Assembly (NCBI RefSeq): GCF_947503415.1
Contig: NZ_CANNDS010000001.1
Location: forward strand, 1,088,501 to 1,152,500
Origin: an uncultured Tateyamaria sp.
Lineage (GTDB): Bacteria > Pseudomonadota > Alphaproteobacteria > Rhodobacterales > Rhodobacteraceae
Reading direction: 5' to 3'
Length of the DNA: 64,000 bases
Part shown: positions 54,769 to 63,416 of the stretch, one piece after another
Position numbering within the stretch: position 1 is the first letter of the stretch
Layout: each line of letters starts with the position of its first letter
Notes under the pieces: model-generated
Seen by the model: the letters and a program-made list of their open reading frames with translations, nothing else
Database searches by the model: none
What the model was told of the DNA's origin: nothing
Translations under genes and position numbers: made by a program

Positions 54769-55510
54769 CGCCTATTCCGAGGCACTGGACAGCCTGAGCG
54801 ATCTTGGGCAGATGCGCGTTTGGTCCTTGTTAGTGACTGTTTTTGGCGATCTTGCACCGGACCGACCGCTTGATGGACCAACCTTGTCAGCCATCATGGC
54901 AGAGATCGGGATCAAGCCTGAAGCGACCCGCGTTGCCTTGCACCGATTGCGCAGTGATGGCTGGGTGGTATCGGAAAAGCGGGGGCGCACCAGCCTGCAT
55001 CGCCTGACCGATCAGGGGCAACGCGACAGCGACGCAGCCCGTGCCCGCATTTATGGCGCGCCGGATGACATGGACGATGCTGCCCGCGTGATCCTGATGC
55101 CCGCGCCCACCGACCTCGACCCGACGCGCTTTGCTCAGATCGGACCTCGTGTGTTTATGTGCAGCATCGGCACCTCGTTGCCCGAAGGCGCAATGCAGAT
55201 GACACCCAACGGCCTGCCAGACTGGCTGGGCGGTCAGATCGAAACCGACACAATGCGCGATGCGTACAAGTCCCTTCACGCTGTGCTGACCGACATACGC
55301 GAAGAATTGACCAGCACTCTGACGCCCATGCAAACCGCAGCTTTACGCGTGATGATCGTCCATGCATGGCGACGTCTTGCGCTGAAGCATCCCACCCTGC
55401 CGCGCGCGGCGCATTCGTCGGATTGGCGAGGTCATGATTGCCGTGCGTTGGTCACTGATCTGCTGCGACGGTTTGCGCGCCCCGATCTGGATGTGATCAA
55501 AGCTGCCTAA
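54758..55510 (+). CDS. paaX: PaaX-type repressor of the phenylacetate operon
   Basis: The 250-residue regulator has an N-terminal winged helix (about 15-85: MRVWSLLVTVFGDLAP, then ATRVALHRLRSDGWVVSEKRG) and a PaaX C-terminal domain (about 100-250). PaaX represses paa genes until phenylacetyl-CoA releases it. It is the last gene of the operon, overlapping paaZ by 11 bases, so it is autoregulated with its targets. No operator could be identified with confidence upstream of the thiolase gene. Confidence 0.92.
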   Translation: MPTDAYSEALDSLSDLGQMRVWSLLVTVFGDLAPDRPLDGPTLSAIMAEIGIKPEATRVALHRLRSDGWVVSEKRGRTSLHRLTDQGQRDSDAARARIYGAPDDMDDAARVILMPAPTDLDPTRFAQIGPRVFMCSIGTSLPEGAMQMTPNGLPDWLGGQIETDTMRDAYKSLHAVLTDIREELTSTLTPMQTAALRVMIVHAWRRLALKHPTLPRAAHSSDWRGHDCRALVTDLLRRFARPDLDVIKAA

Positions 55511-55552
55511 ACCGCGCTTTCCCAAGTGCAAAACGCGCGCTATAGCGTGCGC

Positions 55553-56167
55553 ATGACAAACCACCTGCATATTTCCGACCTGCCCGATGATCTTGATCTG
55601 GGGCCTTTTGTCGCCATCGATTGCGAGACGATGGGCCTGAACCCGCACCGCGACCGGCTGTGCGTCGTGCAATTGTCCGGTGGGGATGGCAACGCGCATA
55701 TCGTTCAGATCAAGCTGGGCCAGACCGAGGCACCAAACCTGTGCCGGCTGCTGGAGGACCCCAATGTGTTGAAGCTGTTCCACTTTGGACGCTTCGACAT
55801 CGCGGCGATGCTGAACGCGTTTGGCGCGGTCACGGCGCCTGTTTATTGCACCAAGATCGCGAGCCGCCTGATCCGCACATACACGGACCGGCACGGGCTG
55901 AAAAATCTGTTGCAGGAATTGCTGGGCATCGACATCTCGAAGCAACAGCAGTCCAGCGACTGGGGGGCCGACACCCTGACCGACGCGCAACTTGAATATG
56001 CCGCATCGGACGTTCTGTACCTGCACAAACTGCGGGATGCACTGAACCTGCGTCTGGAACGCGAGGGGCGGATGGAGATTGCGCAGGCCTGTTTCGACTT
56101 CCTGCCTATGCGCGCGCGTCTGGATCTGGCGGGATGGCCCGAGACGGACATCTTTGCACACTCATGA
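55553..56167 (+). CDS. rnd: Short ribonuclease D
   Basis: The 204-residue DEDDy 3'-5' exonuclease has VAIDCETMGLN (DxE, about 20-30), LFHFGRFDIAAM (about 77-88) and the C-terminal YAASDVLYLHKL (Tyr and Asp, about 152-163). It lacks the HRDC domains of E. coli RNase D, as in many alphaproteobacteria, and probably trims tRNA or other structured RNA ends. ATG 55553 is favoured over a start 27 bases earlier. kdsD overlaps its stop (ATGA). Confidence 0.92.
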   Translation: MTNHLHISDLPDDLDLGPFVAIDCETMGLNPHRDRLCVVQLSGGDGNAHIVQIKLGQTEAPNLCRLLEDPNVLKLFHFGRFDIAAMLNAFGAVTAPVYCTKIASRLIRTYTDRHGLKNLLQELLGIDISKQQQSSDWGADTLTDAQLEYAASDVLYLHKLRDALNLRLEREGRMEIAQACFDFLPMRARLDLAGWPETDIFAHS

Positions 56168-57132
56168 CCAGCAAGACCCCCTTCATCGACACGGCGCGAC
56201 GCGTCATCAGGGCCGAAGCTGACGCGCTTAACGTGCTGGCAGACGGGCTGGATGACAATTTTCGCACCGCCATCGATCTGCTGTTGAATGCCACGGGTCG
56301 GGTCATTGTGACGGGCATCGGAAAGTCAGGACATATCGCCCGCAAGATTGCCGCAACTTTTGCCAGCACCGGCACGCCTGCGCAATTCGTGCACCCGGCC
56401 GAAGCAAGCCACGGCGATCTGGGCATGGTCACGTCGGCTGACGTTGTTCTGGCGATCTCCAACTCGGGCGAAGCTCCGGAACTGGCCAACATGGTCGCGT
56501 TTTCGCGCCGGTTCGAAATACCTTTGGTCGGGATCACCAAAGCGCCCAAAAGCGCACTTGGGCGTGAATGTGATGTGGTCCTGCAATTGCCCGACCTGGG
56601 CGAGGCGTGTGGCACTGGCGTGGTGCCCACCACCTCGACCACGTTGACGCTTGCCATGGGGGACGCCTTGGCCGTCGCACTAATGGAGCACCGCGATTTC
56701 ACGGCGGAACATTTTCGGGACTTCCATCCGGGTGGCAAATTGGGCGCGAAGCTCAGCCGGGTGCGGGATCTGATGCACACAGGCAACGCAATGCCGCTGG
56801 TGGACGAAACGACGCTTATGGCTGATGCGCTGATCGAGATCAGCCAGAAAAGCCTTGGGGTTGTTGGGGTGACCAAGGCCGATGGGACACTGGCGGGGAT
56901 TATCACCGATGGCGACCTGCGCCGGCACATGGAAGGGCTGTTGTCCTTGACAGCGGCCGATGTGATGACCACCTCACCCACAACGATCGACAGTGCCGCC
57001 CTCGCCGAAGAAGCTGTGGCGGTCATGAATGCGCGCAAGATTACATGTGTGTTTGCTGTAGAGGCAGGAGCACCGCAGACACCGCAAGGTATTCTGCACA
57101 TCCACGACTGCTTGCGCGTGGGGCTGGGCTAA
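56164..57132 (+). CDS. kdsD: D-arabinose 5-phosphate isomerase (KpsF/GutQ type)
   Basis: The 322-residue enzyme isomerises ribulose 5-phosphate to arabinose 5-phosphate for Kdo of LPS. It has a SIS domain (about 35-190; VTGIGKSGHIARKIAATFASTG, then SNSGEAPEL) followed by HPGGKLGAKLSRVRDLMH and two CBS domains (about 205-320). It overlaps rnd, and lptC follows after 10 bases, giving the usual Kdo and LPS-export gene order. Confidence 0.95.
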   Translation: MTSKTPFIDTARRVIRAEADALNVLADGLDDNFRTAIDLLLNATGRVIVTGIGKSGHIARKIAATFASTGTPAQFVHPAEASHGDLGMVTSADVVLAISNSGEAPELANMVAFSRRFEIPLVGITKAPKSALGRECDVVLQLPDLGEACGTGVVPTTSTTLTLAMGDALAVALMEHRDFTAEHFRDFHPGGKLGAKLSRVRDLMHTGNAMPLVDETTLMADALIEISQKSLGVVGVTKADGTLAGIITDGDLRRHMEGLLSLTAADVMTTSPTTIDSAALAEEAVAVMNARKITCVFAVEAGAPQTPQGILHIHDCLRVGLG

Positions 57133-57142
57133 GGAACATGGC

Positions 57143-57739
57143 ATGGACGGCTATTCAAAACTCGTCGCCTGGCTGAAGGTGCTGTTGCCGCTGGCAGCCC
57201 TTGGCCTGTTGTCGACGCTGTTTTTGCTGTCGCGCAACATCGATCCGGTTGCGTCCATCCCCTTTGCAGAGACTGAAATTCAGGAACGGCTTCAGGGTCA
57301 GCAGGTCACGGCACCCTTCTTTTCAGGCACATCGACAAGCGGAGATCGCATTTCGGTGTCGGCTGGCACCATGGCAACGGCGGGCGGGCAAAACAACGCT
57401 GCCACCGACCTCGCAGCGCATATCGACCTTTCGAATGGCACACGCGTTGTCCTGTTTTCGGACCGCGGGGAGTTCGACATGACCGCTGGTGCGTCATCTT
57501 TGGAAGGCAATGTCGTCATCACGACATCTACCGGATACAAACTGAATTCCGAAGAATTGCTGACCGATTTTGACCAGATGAGTGTTGAATCTCCCGGTCC
57601 TGTCACCGGCACAGGCCTGTCTGGCAACCTCGAAGCGGGCCAGATGCGTCTTGAAAAAACCGAAGATGGGGAAAACACCCATTTGATTTTCACAAACGGC
57701 GTAAAGTTGATATACCGCCCGGAAGAATTGGAAGAGTAA
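57143..57739 (+). CDS. lptC: LPS export bitopic protein LptC
   Basis: The 198-residue protein has a single N-terminal membrane segment (LKVLLPLAALGLLSTLFLLS, about 12-31) and a periplasmic beta-jellyroll domain that links the LptB2FG transporter to LptA. ATG 57143 follows AAGGA by about 8 bases. It is followed by lptA after 7 bases and lptB; the order fits the conserved alphaproteobacterial cluster. Confidence 0.92.
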   Translation: MDGYSKLVAWLKVLLPLAALGLLSTLFLLSRNIDPVASIPFAETEIQERLQGQQVTAPFFSGTSTSGDRISVSAGTMATAGGQNNAATDLAAHIDLSNGTRVVLFSDRGEFDMTAGASSLEGNVVITTSTGYKLNSEELLTDFDQMSVESPGPVTGTGLSGNLEAGQMRLEKTEDGENTHLIFTNGVKLIYRPEELEE

Positions 57740-57746
57740 TACACCC

Positions 57747-58235
57747 GTGACTTTCTTTCGTGCCATAGCCTGCCTGCTCTTTATAGGCCTGATTACCCCA
57801 CTCTATGCTCAGGGCACGCAAGTCGCCTTTGGCGCGATCCGACAGGATACATCCGCCCCGGTTGAAGTGAGCGCGGATGAGCTGAACGTTGATCAAGAGA
57901 CCGGCGCCGCCATTTTCACCGGAAATGTCGTGATTGGTCAGGGTGATATGCGCCTGTCTGCGCCGCGTGTCCTTGTCGTGTATCGAGACGATCAGGCCGG
58001 GATAGAGCGGATGGAGGCGACTGGTGGGGTGACACTTGTGTCGGGTCCGGATGCCGCCGAGTCCCAGCGCGCCGATTACAGCATAGATACAGGATTGATC
58101 GTGATGACCGGCGATGTGCTTTTGGCACAAGGGCAAAGCGCGATTTCATCCGACCGCATGACGGTGAACCTGGAAGACGGCACAGCCCGGATGCAGGGCA
58201 GCGTCAAAACGATCCTCCAGACTGGCAACAACTGA
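57747..58235 (+). CDS. lptA: LPS transport periplasmic protein LptA
   Basis: The 162-residue protein has a cleavable signal (FFRAIACLLFIGLITPLYAQG, about 3-23) and an OstA-type beta-jellyroll with the pattern VSADELNVDQETGAAIFTGNV and DGTARMQGSV. LptA forms the periplasmic bridge carrying LPS to the outer membrane. The start is GTG 57747. It shares one base with lptB (TGATG). Confidence 0.93.
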   Translation: MTFFRAIACLLFIGLITPLYAQGTQVAFGAIRQDTSAPVEVSADELNVDQETGAAIFTGNVVIGQGDMRLSAPRVLVVYRDDQAGIERMEATGGVTLVSGPDAAESQRADYSIDTGLIVMTGDVLLAQGQSAISSDRMTVNLEDGTARMQGSVKTILQTGNN

Positions 58236-58993
58236 TGGCCAAACCTGATTTGAAAATTGCAGGCGGGTCTTCGGGCCTGCGGATCTCGCATTTGCGCAAG
58301 TCCTATCGCAAGAAGCTGGTCATCCGCGACTTCTCGATGGAGCTGAACCGTGGCGAGGTGGTGGCCCTGCTGGGCCCTAATGGTTCCGGCAAGACAACAA
58401 CCTTCTATGCCGTGGCCGGGCTGGTCACACCCGAGGGGGGCACGGTCACACTCGATGGTGTCGATGTGACCAATCTGCCGATGTACCGGCGCGCGCAAAT
58501 GGGCATCGGCTATCTGCCGCAGGAGATGAGCATTTTCCGCGGATTGAGCGTGCAGGACAACATTCTGGCCATTTTGGACATCACTGAACCCAACCGGCAC
58601 AAACGCCGCGAGCGGCTAGAAGAATTGCTGAGCGAGTTTTCAATCGAACATATGCGCCGCGCGCCTGCGTTGGCCTTGTCCGGTGGGGAACGCCGCCGGG
58701 TCGAAATCGCGCGATCGCTGGCGGCAAATCCGAAATACCTGCTTCTGGACGAGCCCTTTGCCGGGGTTGATCCCATCTCGGTCGGGGATATCCGGCATCT
58801 TGTCGCGGATTTGAAGAAAAGAGGCATCGGTGTGCTGATCACCGATCACAACGTGCGCGAAACCCTCGAAATCGTGGACCGTGCCTACATCCTCCACGAT
58901 GGGCAGGTGCTGATGTCCGGCACGCCCCAAGATGTTGTGCAGAACGAGAATGTGCGCCGCGTCTATCTGGGCGAAAATTTCCGGATCGGATAA
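58235..58993 (+). CDS. lptB: LPS export ABC transporter ATP-binding protein
   Basis: The 252-residue ATPase powers LPS extraction with LptFG. All motifs are intact: Walker A LLGPNGSGKTTTFY (about 46-59), the Q-loop GIGYLPQEMSIFRGL, signature LALSGGERRRVEIARSL (about 147-163) and Walker B YLLLDEPFAGVDP (about 168-180). An intact ATPase here is a useful contrast to the degenerate one at 24383. The stop is followed by a 230-base leader region. Confidence 0.97.
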   Translation: MAKPDLKIAGGSSGLRISHLRKSYRKKLVIRDFSMELNRGEVVALLGPNGSGKTTTFYAVAGLVTPEGGTVTLDGVDVTNLPMYRRAQMGIGYLPQEMSIFRGLSVQDNILAILDITEPNRHKRRERLEELLSEFSIEHMRRAPALALSGGERRRVEIARSLAANPKYLLLDEPFAGVDPISVGDIRHLVADLKKRGIGVLITDHNVRETLEIVDRAYILHDGQVLMSGTPQDVVQNENVRRVYLGENFRIG

Positions 58994-59024
58994 CCGAAAC
59001 ACCGTTGGCCACGTCCGCTTTTCA

Positions 59025-59054
59025 TTGACAGACACGACCCTTTTGGCGTGCAAT
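59025..59054 (+). promoter_or_regulatory. Candidate sigma-70-type promoter for hpf-ptsN
   Basis: TTGACA at 59025-59030 and TGCAAT at 59049-59054 are 18 bases apart, a perfect -35 and a 4-of-6 -10. This predicts a leader of about 160 bases before the hpf start. Confidence 0.4.
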
Positions 59055-59223
59055 GAGGTATGGCTTTGTTGCTGTTCCCGATCCGCACGTCGTCCATCCT
59101 GATGTCAGGGTGGCAAGCCGATCAGGGGCAGATCAAGTCACTTCCGCACATCTGACAGCACACGCTCCGTCGATCACCGACAGGGGGGTAATGCGCGTTG
59201 CGGACACACCAGAAGGAGAAAGA

Positions 59224-59787
59224 ATGCAGTATCAAATCAGTGGCAAACAGATCGATATCGGCGAAGCACTGCAATCCCATGTAAGGGATGATTTGGGCGC
59301 AGTTGTGCAGAAATATGCGGAACGCCCCACCAACGCCCAAGTGGTGTTTTCCAAGTCCGCGCACGAGTTTGTATGTGAAGCAACCGTGCACCTGTCCACC
59401 GGGTTGACAGCCCAAGCCAAGGCCCATGCCACTGAAATCTATGCAGCTTTTGACGGTTGCTCCGAAAAGATGGAGAAGCAATTACGCCGCTACAAAAGGC
59501 GCCTGAAGGACCATCACAAGGACCGCGCACAGCCTGTTGAACTCTCTGGCGCAGCCTCTTATATCCTCGCCTCTGACGGGGGAGTAGACGACTCGGAACC
59601 CGAGACACTACAACCTATGATCGTAGCCGAGATGGAAACGAAGATTCCCTCTCTCTCGGTTGGTGAAGCGGTCATGCAAATGGAATTGGCGGGCGCCCCT
59701 GTGCTGGTGTTCCGAAACGAAGGAAAAGACGGGCTGAATGTGGTCTACCGTCGTGAAGACGGGAACATTGGCTGGATCGACCCGTAA
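59224..59787 (+). CDS. hpf: Long-form ribosome hibernation promoting factor
   Basis: The 187-residue protein has an N-terminal S30AE domain (about 1-105; MQYQISGKQIDIGEALQSHV, HLSTGLTAQAKAHATEIYAAF) and a C-terminal long-HPF dimerisation domain (about 130-187; GEAVMQMELAGAPVLVFRNE). Long HPF joins 70S ribosomes into 100S dimers in slow growth. GAAGGAGAAAG precedes ATG 59224, so the longer frame is rejected. ptsN follows after 36 bases, as is typical. Confidence 0.95.
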   Translation: MQYQISGKQIDIGEALQSHVRDDLGAVVQKYAERPTNAQVVFSKSAHEFVCEATVHLSTGLTAQAKAHATEIYAAFDGCSEKMEKQLRRYKRRLKDHHKDRAQPVELSGAASYILASDGGVDDSEPETLQPMIVAEMETKIPSLSVGEAVMQMELAGAPVLVFRNEGKDGLNVVYRREDGNIGWIDP

Positions 59788-59823
59788 GGGATCGGTGCCA
59801 CGACGCACCGACAAGCGAGCAGA

Positions 59824-60288
59824 ATGAATTTTGGGACTCTTTTGAAACCCGAGGCTGTCAAGGTTGTGACCTCCGCCTCGTCCAAGAAACGGCTTTTTCA
59901 CGAGATCGGTGATCTTGTGCAAGGATGCTATGACTTGAACGCTGGTCTGGTGGTCGAAGCCCTGATTGCACGCGAAGCGCTTGGCCCCACTGGTGTGGGG
60001 CACGGCGTGGCTTTGCCGCATGCCCGTCTGGATGGAATTTCGGACGTCATGGGCGCGTTTGTTCTGCTCGACAAGCCTATCGACTTCGATGCCGTCGACC
60101 GTCAGCCGGTCGACATCGCCTTTGCCCTGTTCGCGCCGGAAGAAGCCGGTGTTGAACACCTCAAGGCACTGGCACTTGTATCACGGACGCTGCGCGATCA
60201 GACCATCTGCACAAAGCTGCGGGCCAACCCCGACGCGTCCACATTGTTCGCCATCCTGAACGAAGCAAAGCCTGCGCAAGCGGCCTAA
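59824..60288 (+). CDS. ptsN: Nitrogen-PTS EIIA protein
   Basis: The 154-residue EIIA-type protein has the phospho-acceptor His in GHGVALPHARLDGI (about 60-73). It acts in the nitrogen phosphotransferase relay that modulates potassium and stress responses. Start ATG 59824 follows GAGCAGA. It is downstream of hpf in the classic order, though rpoN is not in the window. Its stop interlocks with that of the convergent sulfotransferase gene. Confidence 0.94.
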   Translation: MNFGTLLKPEAVKVVTSASSKKRLFHEIGDLVQGCYDLNAGLVVEALIAREALGPTGVGHGVALPHARLDGISDVMGAFVLLDKPIDFDAVDRQPVDIAFALFAPEEAGVEHLKALALVSRTLRDQTICTKLRANPDASTLFAILNEAKPAQAA

Positions 60289-61712
60289 GTCGCCATCCAA
60301 TTCATAAACCCGAACATCAGGTAATCGCGGGCATAAGCTGCGCGCGCCAAGCCTTCGATCTCCGGATCATAGATGTCTATCAATCTGTAGGGCCGGTCGT
60401 CCGGCGCTGAATCGAGCTGCGGCGGATCAGCAAGGCCAACGGTCGCGCTGAGCTCTGCCAGCTCATGTGCCATCGTCTCGACCCGCATCAGGCGGTCGGG
60501 CAGCACGAATTCAGCGAACCCTTCAATGGTCTTGGCCTGACTGGCCCAATCAGGATCGACGCGAATGCCGGTCTGACCGTTCAGGTTCGCCTTCAAAAAC
60601 CGCAAGAAAGCCGCAAACGCGTTGCGGTGGGCGCCCTTGTCATAAGACGGATCAGAGGGGTCATCCGGCAATCCGATCTTGTAGCGCTTGGACAACGTGG
60701 CGCGGATACCGCCATAGCTCCCTTTGCCGGTGTTCAGGATGCGATGGCAAAACACCGAATGCGCCCGAGCCAGCGGATGGCGCAACACGGTAAAGCTGCG
60801 GTGCCCGGGGTGGGCGCGCATCCAATCGCGCAGGTCATTCTGCGACAGCTTCGATCCCGGCTTGGCCCCGCCTGCCCCATCAAGCGCTTGCAACCAGCGC
60901 ACGGCCTGATCGTCTGGCCATCCGCGTATGGGCAGATACAGCAGGGGTTGAGCCTGACTTGCGATGTAAGTGGGCGCGGCCGCCCCCCGTCGCGGCTCAA
61001 AATTGGGCGTGCGGGTCAGATTGAACCGGTCAAGCCCCGACAGCGCCTCGGTCATCTGTCCGAAGTTGCTCACCTTGTCAGACAACGCGCTTGGGTTCTG
61101 CACTTTTAGGCTCTTGTCGAGCGCCTCAAGAACACTGTGCACGCCCAGCCACTTGGCTAAACCATTCATTGCGTCAAGGCTTTGCAGGTCTTCATACGCC
61201 ACATAAAACGCGGTCTGCCCGGATGCCTGCAAACGGTTCAACAGTGACACCTGAAACTCTTGCAACGCAGTTAGATGGTTCGCGAATTCATCCGCATCAA
61301 AGGTTGCCTTCCCGTCCTTGCGCGCCTTGGAATCCGTCAACTTCCACTGCCCGGTGGCCTGAGCAATCTTCCACGACACGTAGCTGTCGACGGGATTTCG
61401 GGTCAGCACGATTTTTGCGCATTTGGGGTCATCGACGACCTTGTCAAAAATCCGTGGATCATGGTCGTGGAAATACCGAAAGCCATTGAGGCCCGGCGCT
61501 TTCTTGATCTCGCGCAGGAGCGTTCTGGGGTCTGCGTCGCGCGCACCCTGACTTACACCAAGGAGCGCATCCGTATTCGGGTACCCAATAAAGAAAGGGT
61601 TGAACGCTTCACCATGGCAGGCAAGGCCATCGAACGCATTCAGATTTGTCTCAAGGAAGTTCGAGCCTGTGCGCATCTCTGCAAACACAACGAAATAGTC
61701 GAACTGTGCCAT
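60285..61712 (-). CDS. Tandem sulfotransferase-domain protein
   Basis: The 475-residue protein has two sulfotransferase-like halves. The N-terminal half has a PAPS 5'-phosphosulfate loop FAEMRTGSNFL (10-20) and the 3'-phosphate motif LTRNPVDSYVS (103-113), as in NodH-type Stf0 enzymes. The C-terminal half, from about 240, repeats a sulfotransferase 3'-site pattern, FTVLRHPLARAHSVFCHRIL (307-326), but no clear RTGSN-like loop. No signal or membrane segment is seen. It follows the GT14-like gene by 6 bases, so it likely sulfates a surface glycan. Confidence 0.8.
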   Translation of the reverse strand: MAQFDYFVVFAEMRTGSNFLETNLNAFDGLACHGEAFNPFFIGYPNTDALLGVSQGARDADPRTLLREIKKAPGLNGFRYFHDHDPRIFDKVVDDPKCAKIVLTRNPVDSYVSWKIAQATGQWKLTDSKARKDGKATFDADEFANHLTALQEFQVSLLNRLQASGQTAFYVAYEDLQSLDAMNGLAKWLGVHSVLEALDKSLKVQNPSALSDKVSNFGQMTEALSGLDRFNLTRTPNFEPRRGAAAPTYIASQAQPLLYLPIRGWPDDQAVRWLQALDGAGGAKPGSKLSQNDLRDWMRAHPGHRSFTVLRHPLARAHSVFCHRILNTGKGSYGGIRATLSKRYKIGLPDDPSDPSYDKGAHRNAFAAFLRFLKANLNGQTGIRVDPDWASQAKTIEGFAEFVLPDRLMRVETMAHELAELSATVGLADPPQLDSAPDDRPYRLIDIYDPEIEGLARAAYARDYLMFGFMNWMAT

Positions 61713-61718
61713 AGCGGA

Positions 61719-63416
61719 TCAGCGCACCAGATAGGGTTTGCGAGGCGGGTCCTGAACAGGTTTCGGGCCCAACGCTACGGGGAAATCACCCATGAGATAG
61801 GGGTGCATGCCCTGATTCTTGAGGTTCTGGAGGAACTGCCCGAAGCCCGCCAGATCGGCCAGCTTCGGCACTTCTGACAGGCGGCGTGCGTGGGTCAGGC
61901 CAATTTCGTCCAAAATACCCTGCAGAGGCTCCATCGGCGCTTCCACAAACTCGGCCATCGTCCAGATGCGAATGCGCGCCTTGGCATAGGGGGACCGAAG
62001 CACATCCAGATGATCGCTTTCCAGCTTTTGCAGGCGCGCGGCCTCTTTGCGGATATCCAGGAAGTTCAGATTGGACCGGAACAACGGCACCGACCAGGCA
62101 CCCGAAATAACCGAAATCTGGGCATTCGGATCTTTGGCCACCTTCCAATTGATGTCCTGATTGTCACCGGGCCCAAATTGGAAGCACTGACGCTCGCCGC
62201 GCGTATTCCAGATCACGTTGGTCAGAAACGCGTTGGCGTTATAGTCTCGCGCCTCGGCACTGTTGCTGAGCGCGCCGTTCAAAGTGGTTTGCCCTTCGGA
62301 AAACTCGACGCGGTCCGGATGGAAAAGATGCCCGTGCACCCGCGCGCCTGTCGCCTTGGCAAGCCACGGCTCGAAATTCTCGAAAATTTCGGTAAAGCCC
62401 TGGAACATGGAATACGGCGCGGCAGTCACACCGTTCTCCCAATCTTCGTTCGGAAAGCGGCTTTGCATGTAAAGGCCGGGTCGTCCGCGTGTCCGCCGCT
62501 CAACCGCTTTGGCAAAGATGCGGTCGATCTTGCCCGGGTTCGGCTCCGTGCGTTTCATGGCGCCCGATGGGTCGGTCAGAAACGCTTCGTACAGGCGGTT
62601 GGCATGCGGCCAGATCTTGCGTGCGACAAAGCAGTCGGACCGGCGCAACAGTTGCAGGTGATCGTCGTAGAAAATGTGCGGTTTGCCCTGAAAATCGAAC
62701 TTGGACAAGGTCAGCGACCGGCTTTCAATCTCGATCGCATATTGGCGGGCGAGGGTCTGATAGTAGCTTTCGTCAGGAATCCACACCTGTTTGAAGTAGG
62801 TATCATATTCCTTGCGGTCCGGACCCTGCAGAATGGCAGACAGGGTTTGGCGGGTCAGACACCACCACTGGCTGCCCATGTGGGGGACAAGCCCGGCCGG
62901 GATCTTGCGCTTCAAGCCTATCTTGCGCTGCAATTCCACGTATTTGTCAAAAAGGAAGCGGCGGCGCTTCCAGGAAAAGGGAAAGCGCAGCGTAAACCGC
63001 TCGTGATCAAGGCCCCCGACAGTCCATGGCACGTCAGCCGTTGTCGCGCTTTCGATGAAATCCGTGCGCGGACGATCCGCAAGGTAGTCCACCAGTTCCT
63101 GCACCGGGCGCAGAGGAAGGCATGACCCCGATGCGAGGTAAACGTGCCGCACATCGTCAAATTCGGCCAGCATCAATTCGGATGCAGCCTGACTTGCAGC
63201 GACAATGCCCCAAGTGCCCCATTCGCACCGAAAGCGTTTCGAGAATTTGATGGCAGGGATGTCCGACAGCGCCTTGGTGAAAGCGATATATGTCTTCTTT
63301 GGCACGTTCACATCGACATGGATGACAACCGGGCAGCCGCCCATCGCCCAGAAGCGCGCCGCCTGTTCGGCCCGGTCCAGCGCCGTATGTACCAGCATGA
63401 CGATACCGACGCTCAC
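61719..63416 (-). CDS. Core-2/I-branching (GT14-like) glycosyltransferase with C-terminal extension
   Basis: The 565-residue protein begins SVGIVMLVHTALDRAEQAARFW and has VVIHVDVN and HVYLASGSCLPLRPVQEL (about 111-128), the pattern of the Branch/GT14 N-acetylglucosaminyl- or xylosyltransferase-like family. Residues from about 310 on form a second domain I associate with DUF5928 of Rhodobacteraceae, with GLYMQSRFPNEDWENG and VRGERQCFQFGP-like strands. The start is GTG 63416 overlapping the upstream gene's stop. It is cytoplasmic. It probably extends or branches an exopolysaccharide or lipid-linked glycan. Confidence 0.85.
   Translation of the reverse strand: MSVGIVMLVHTALDRAEQAARFWAMGGCPVVIHVDVNVPKKTYIAFTKALSDIPAIKFSKRFRCEWGTWGIVAASQAASELMLAEFDDVRHVYLASGSCLPLRPVQELVDYLADRPRTDFIESATTADVPWTVGGLDHERFTLRFPFSWKRRRFLFDKYVELQRKIGLKRKIPAGLVPHMGSQWWCLTRQTLSAILQGPDRKEYDTYFKQVWIPDESYYQTLARQYAIEIESRSLTLSKFDFQGKPHIFYDDHLQLLRRSDCFVARKIWPHANRLYEAFLTDPSGAMKRTEPNPGKIDRIFAKAVERRTRGRPGLYMQSRFPNEDWENGVTAAPYSMFQGFTEIFENFEPWLAKATGARVHGHLFHPDRVEFSEGQTTLNGALSNSAEARDYNANAFLTNVIWNTRGERQCFQFGPGDNQDINWKVAKDPNAQISVISGAWSVPLFRSNLNFLDIRKEAARLQKLESDHLDVLRSPYAKARIRIWTMAEFVEAPMEPLQGILDEIGLTHARRLSEVPKLADLAGFGQFLQNLKNQGMHPYLMGDFPVALGPKPVQDPPRKPYLVR

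Noticed and set aside
59001-59017. TGG...GC pair resembling a sigma-54 promoter before hpf
   Set aside because: The GG to GC spacing is 8 bases rather than the required 10.
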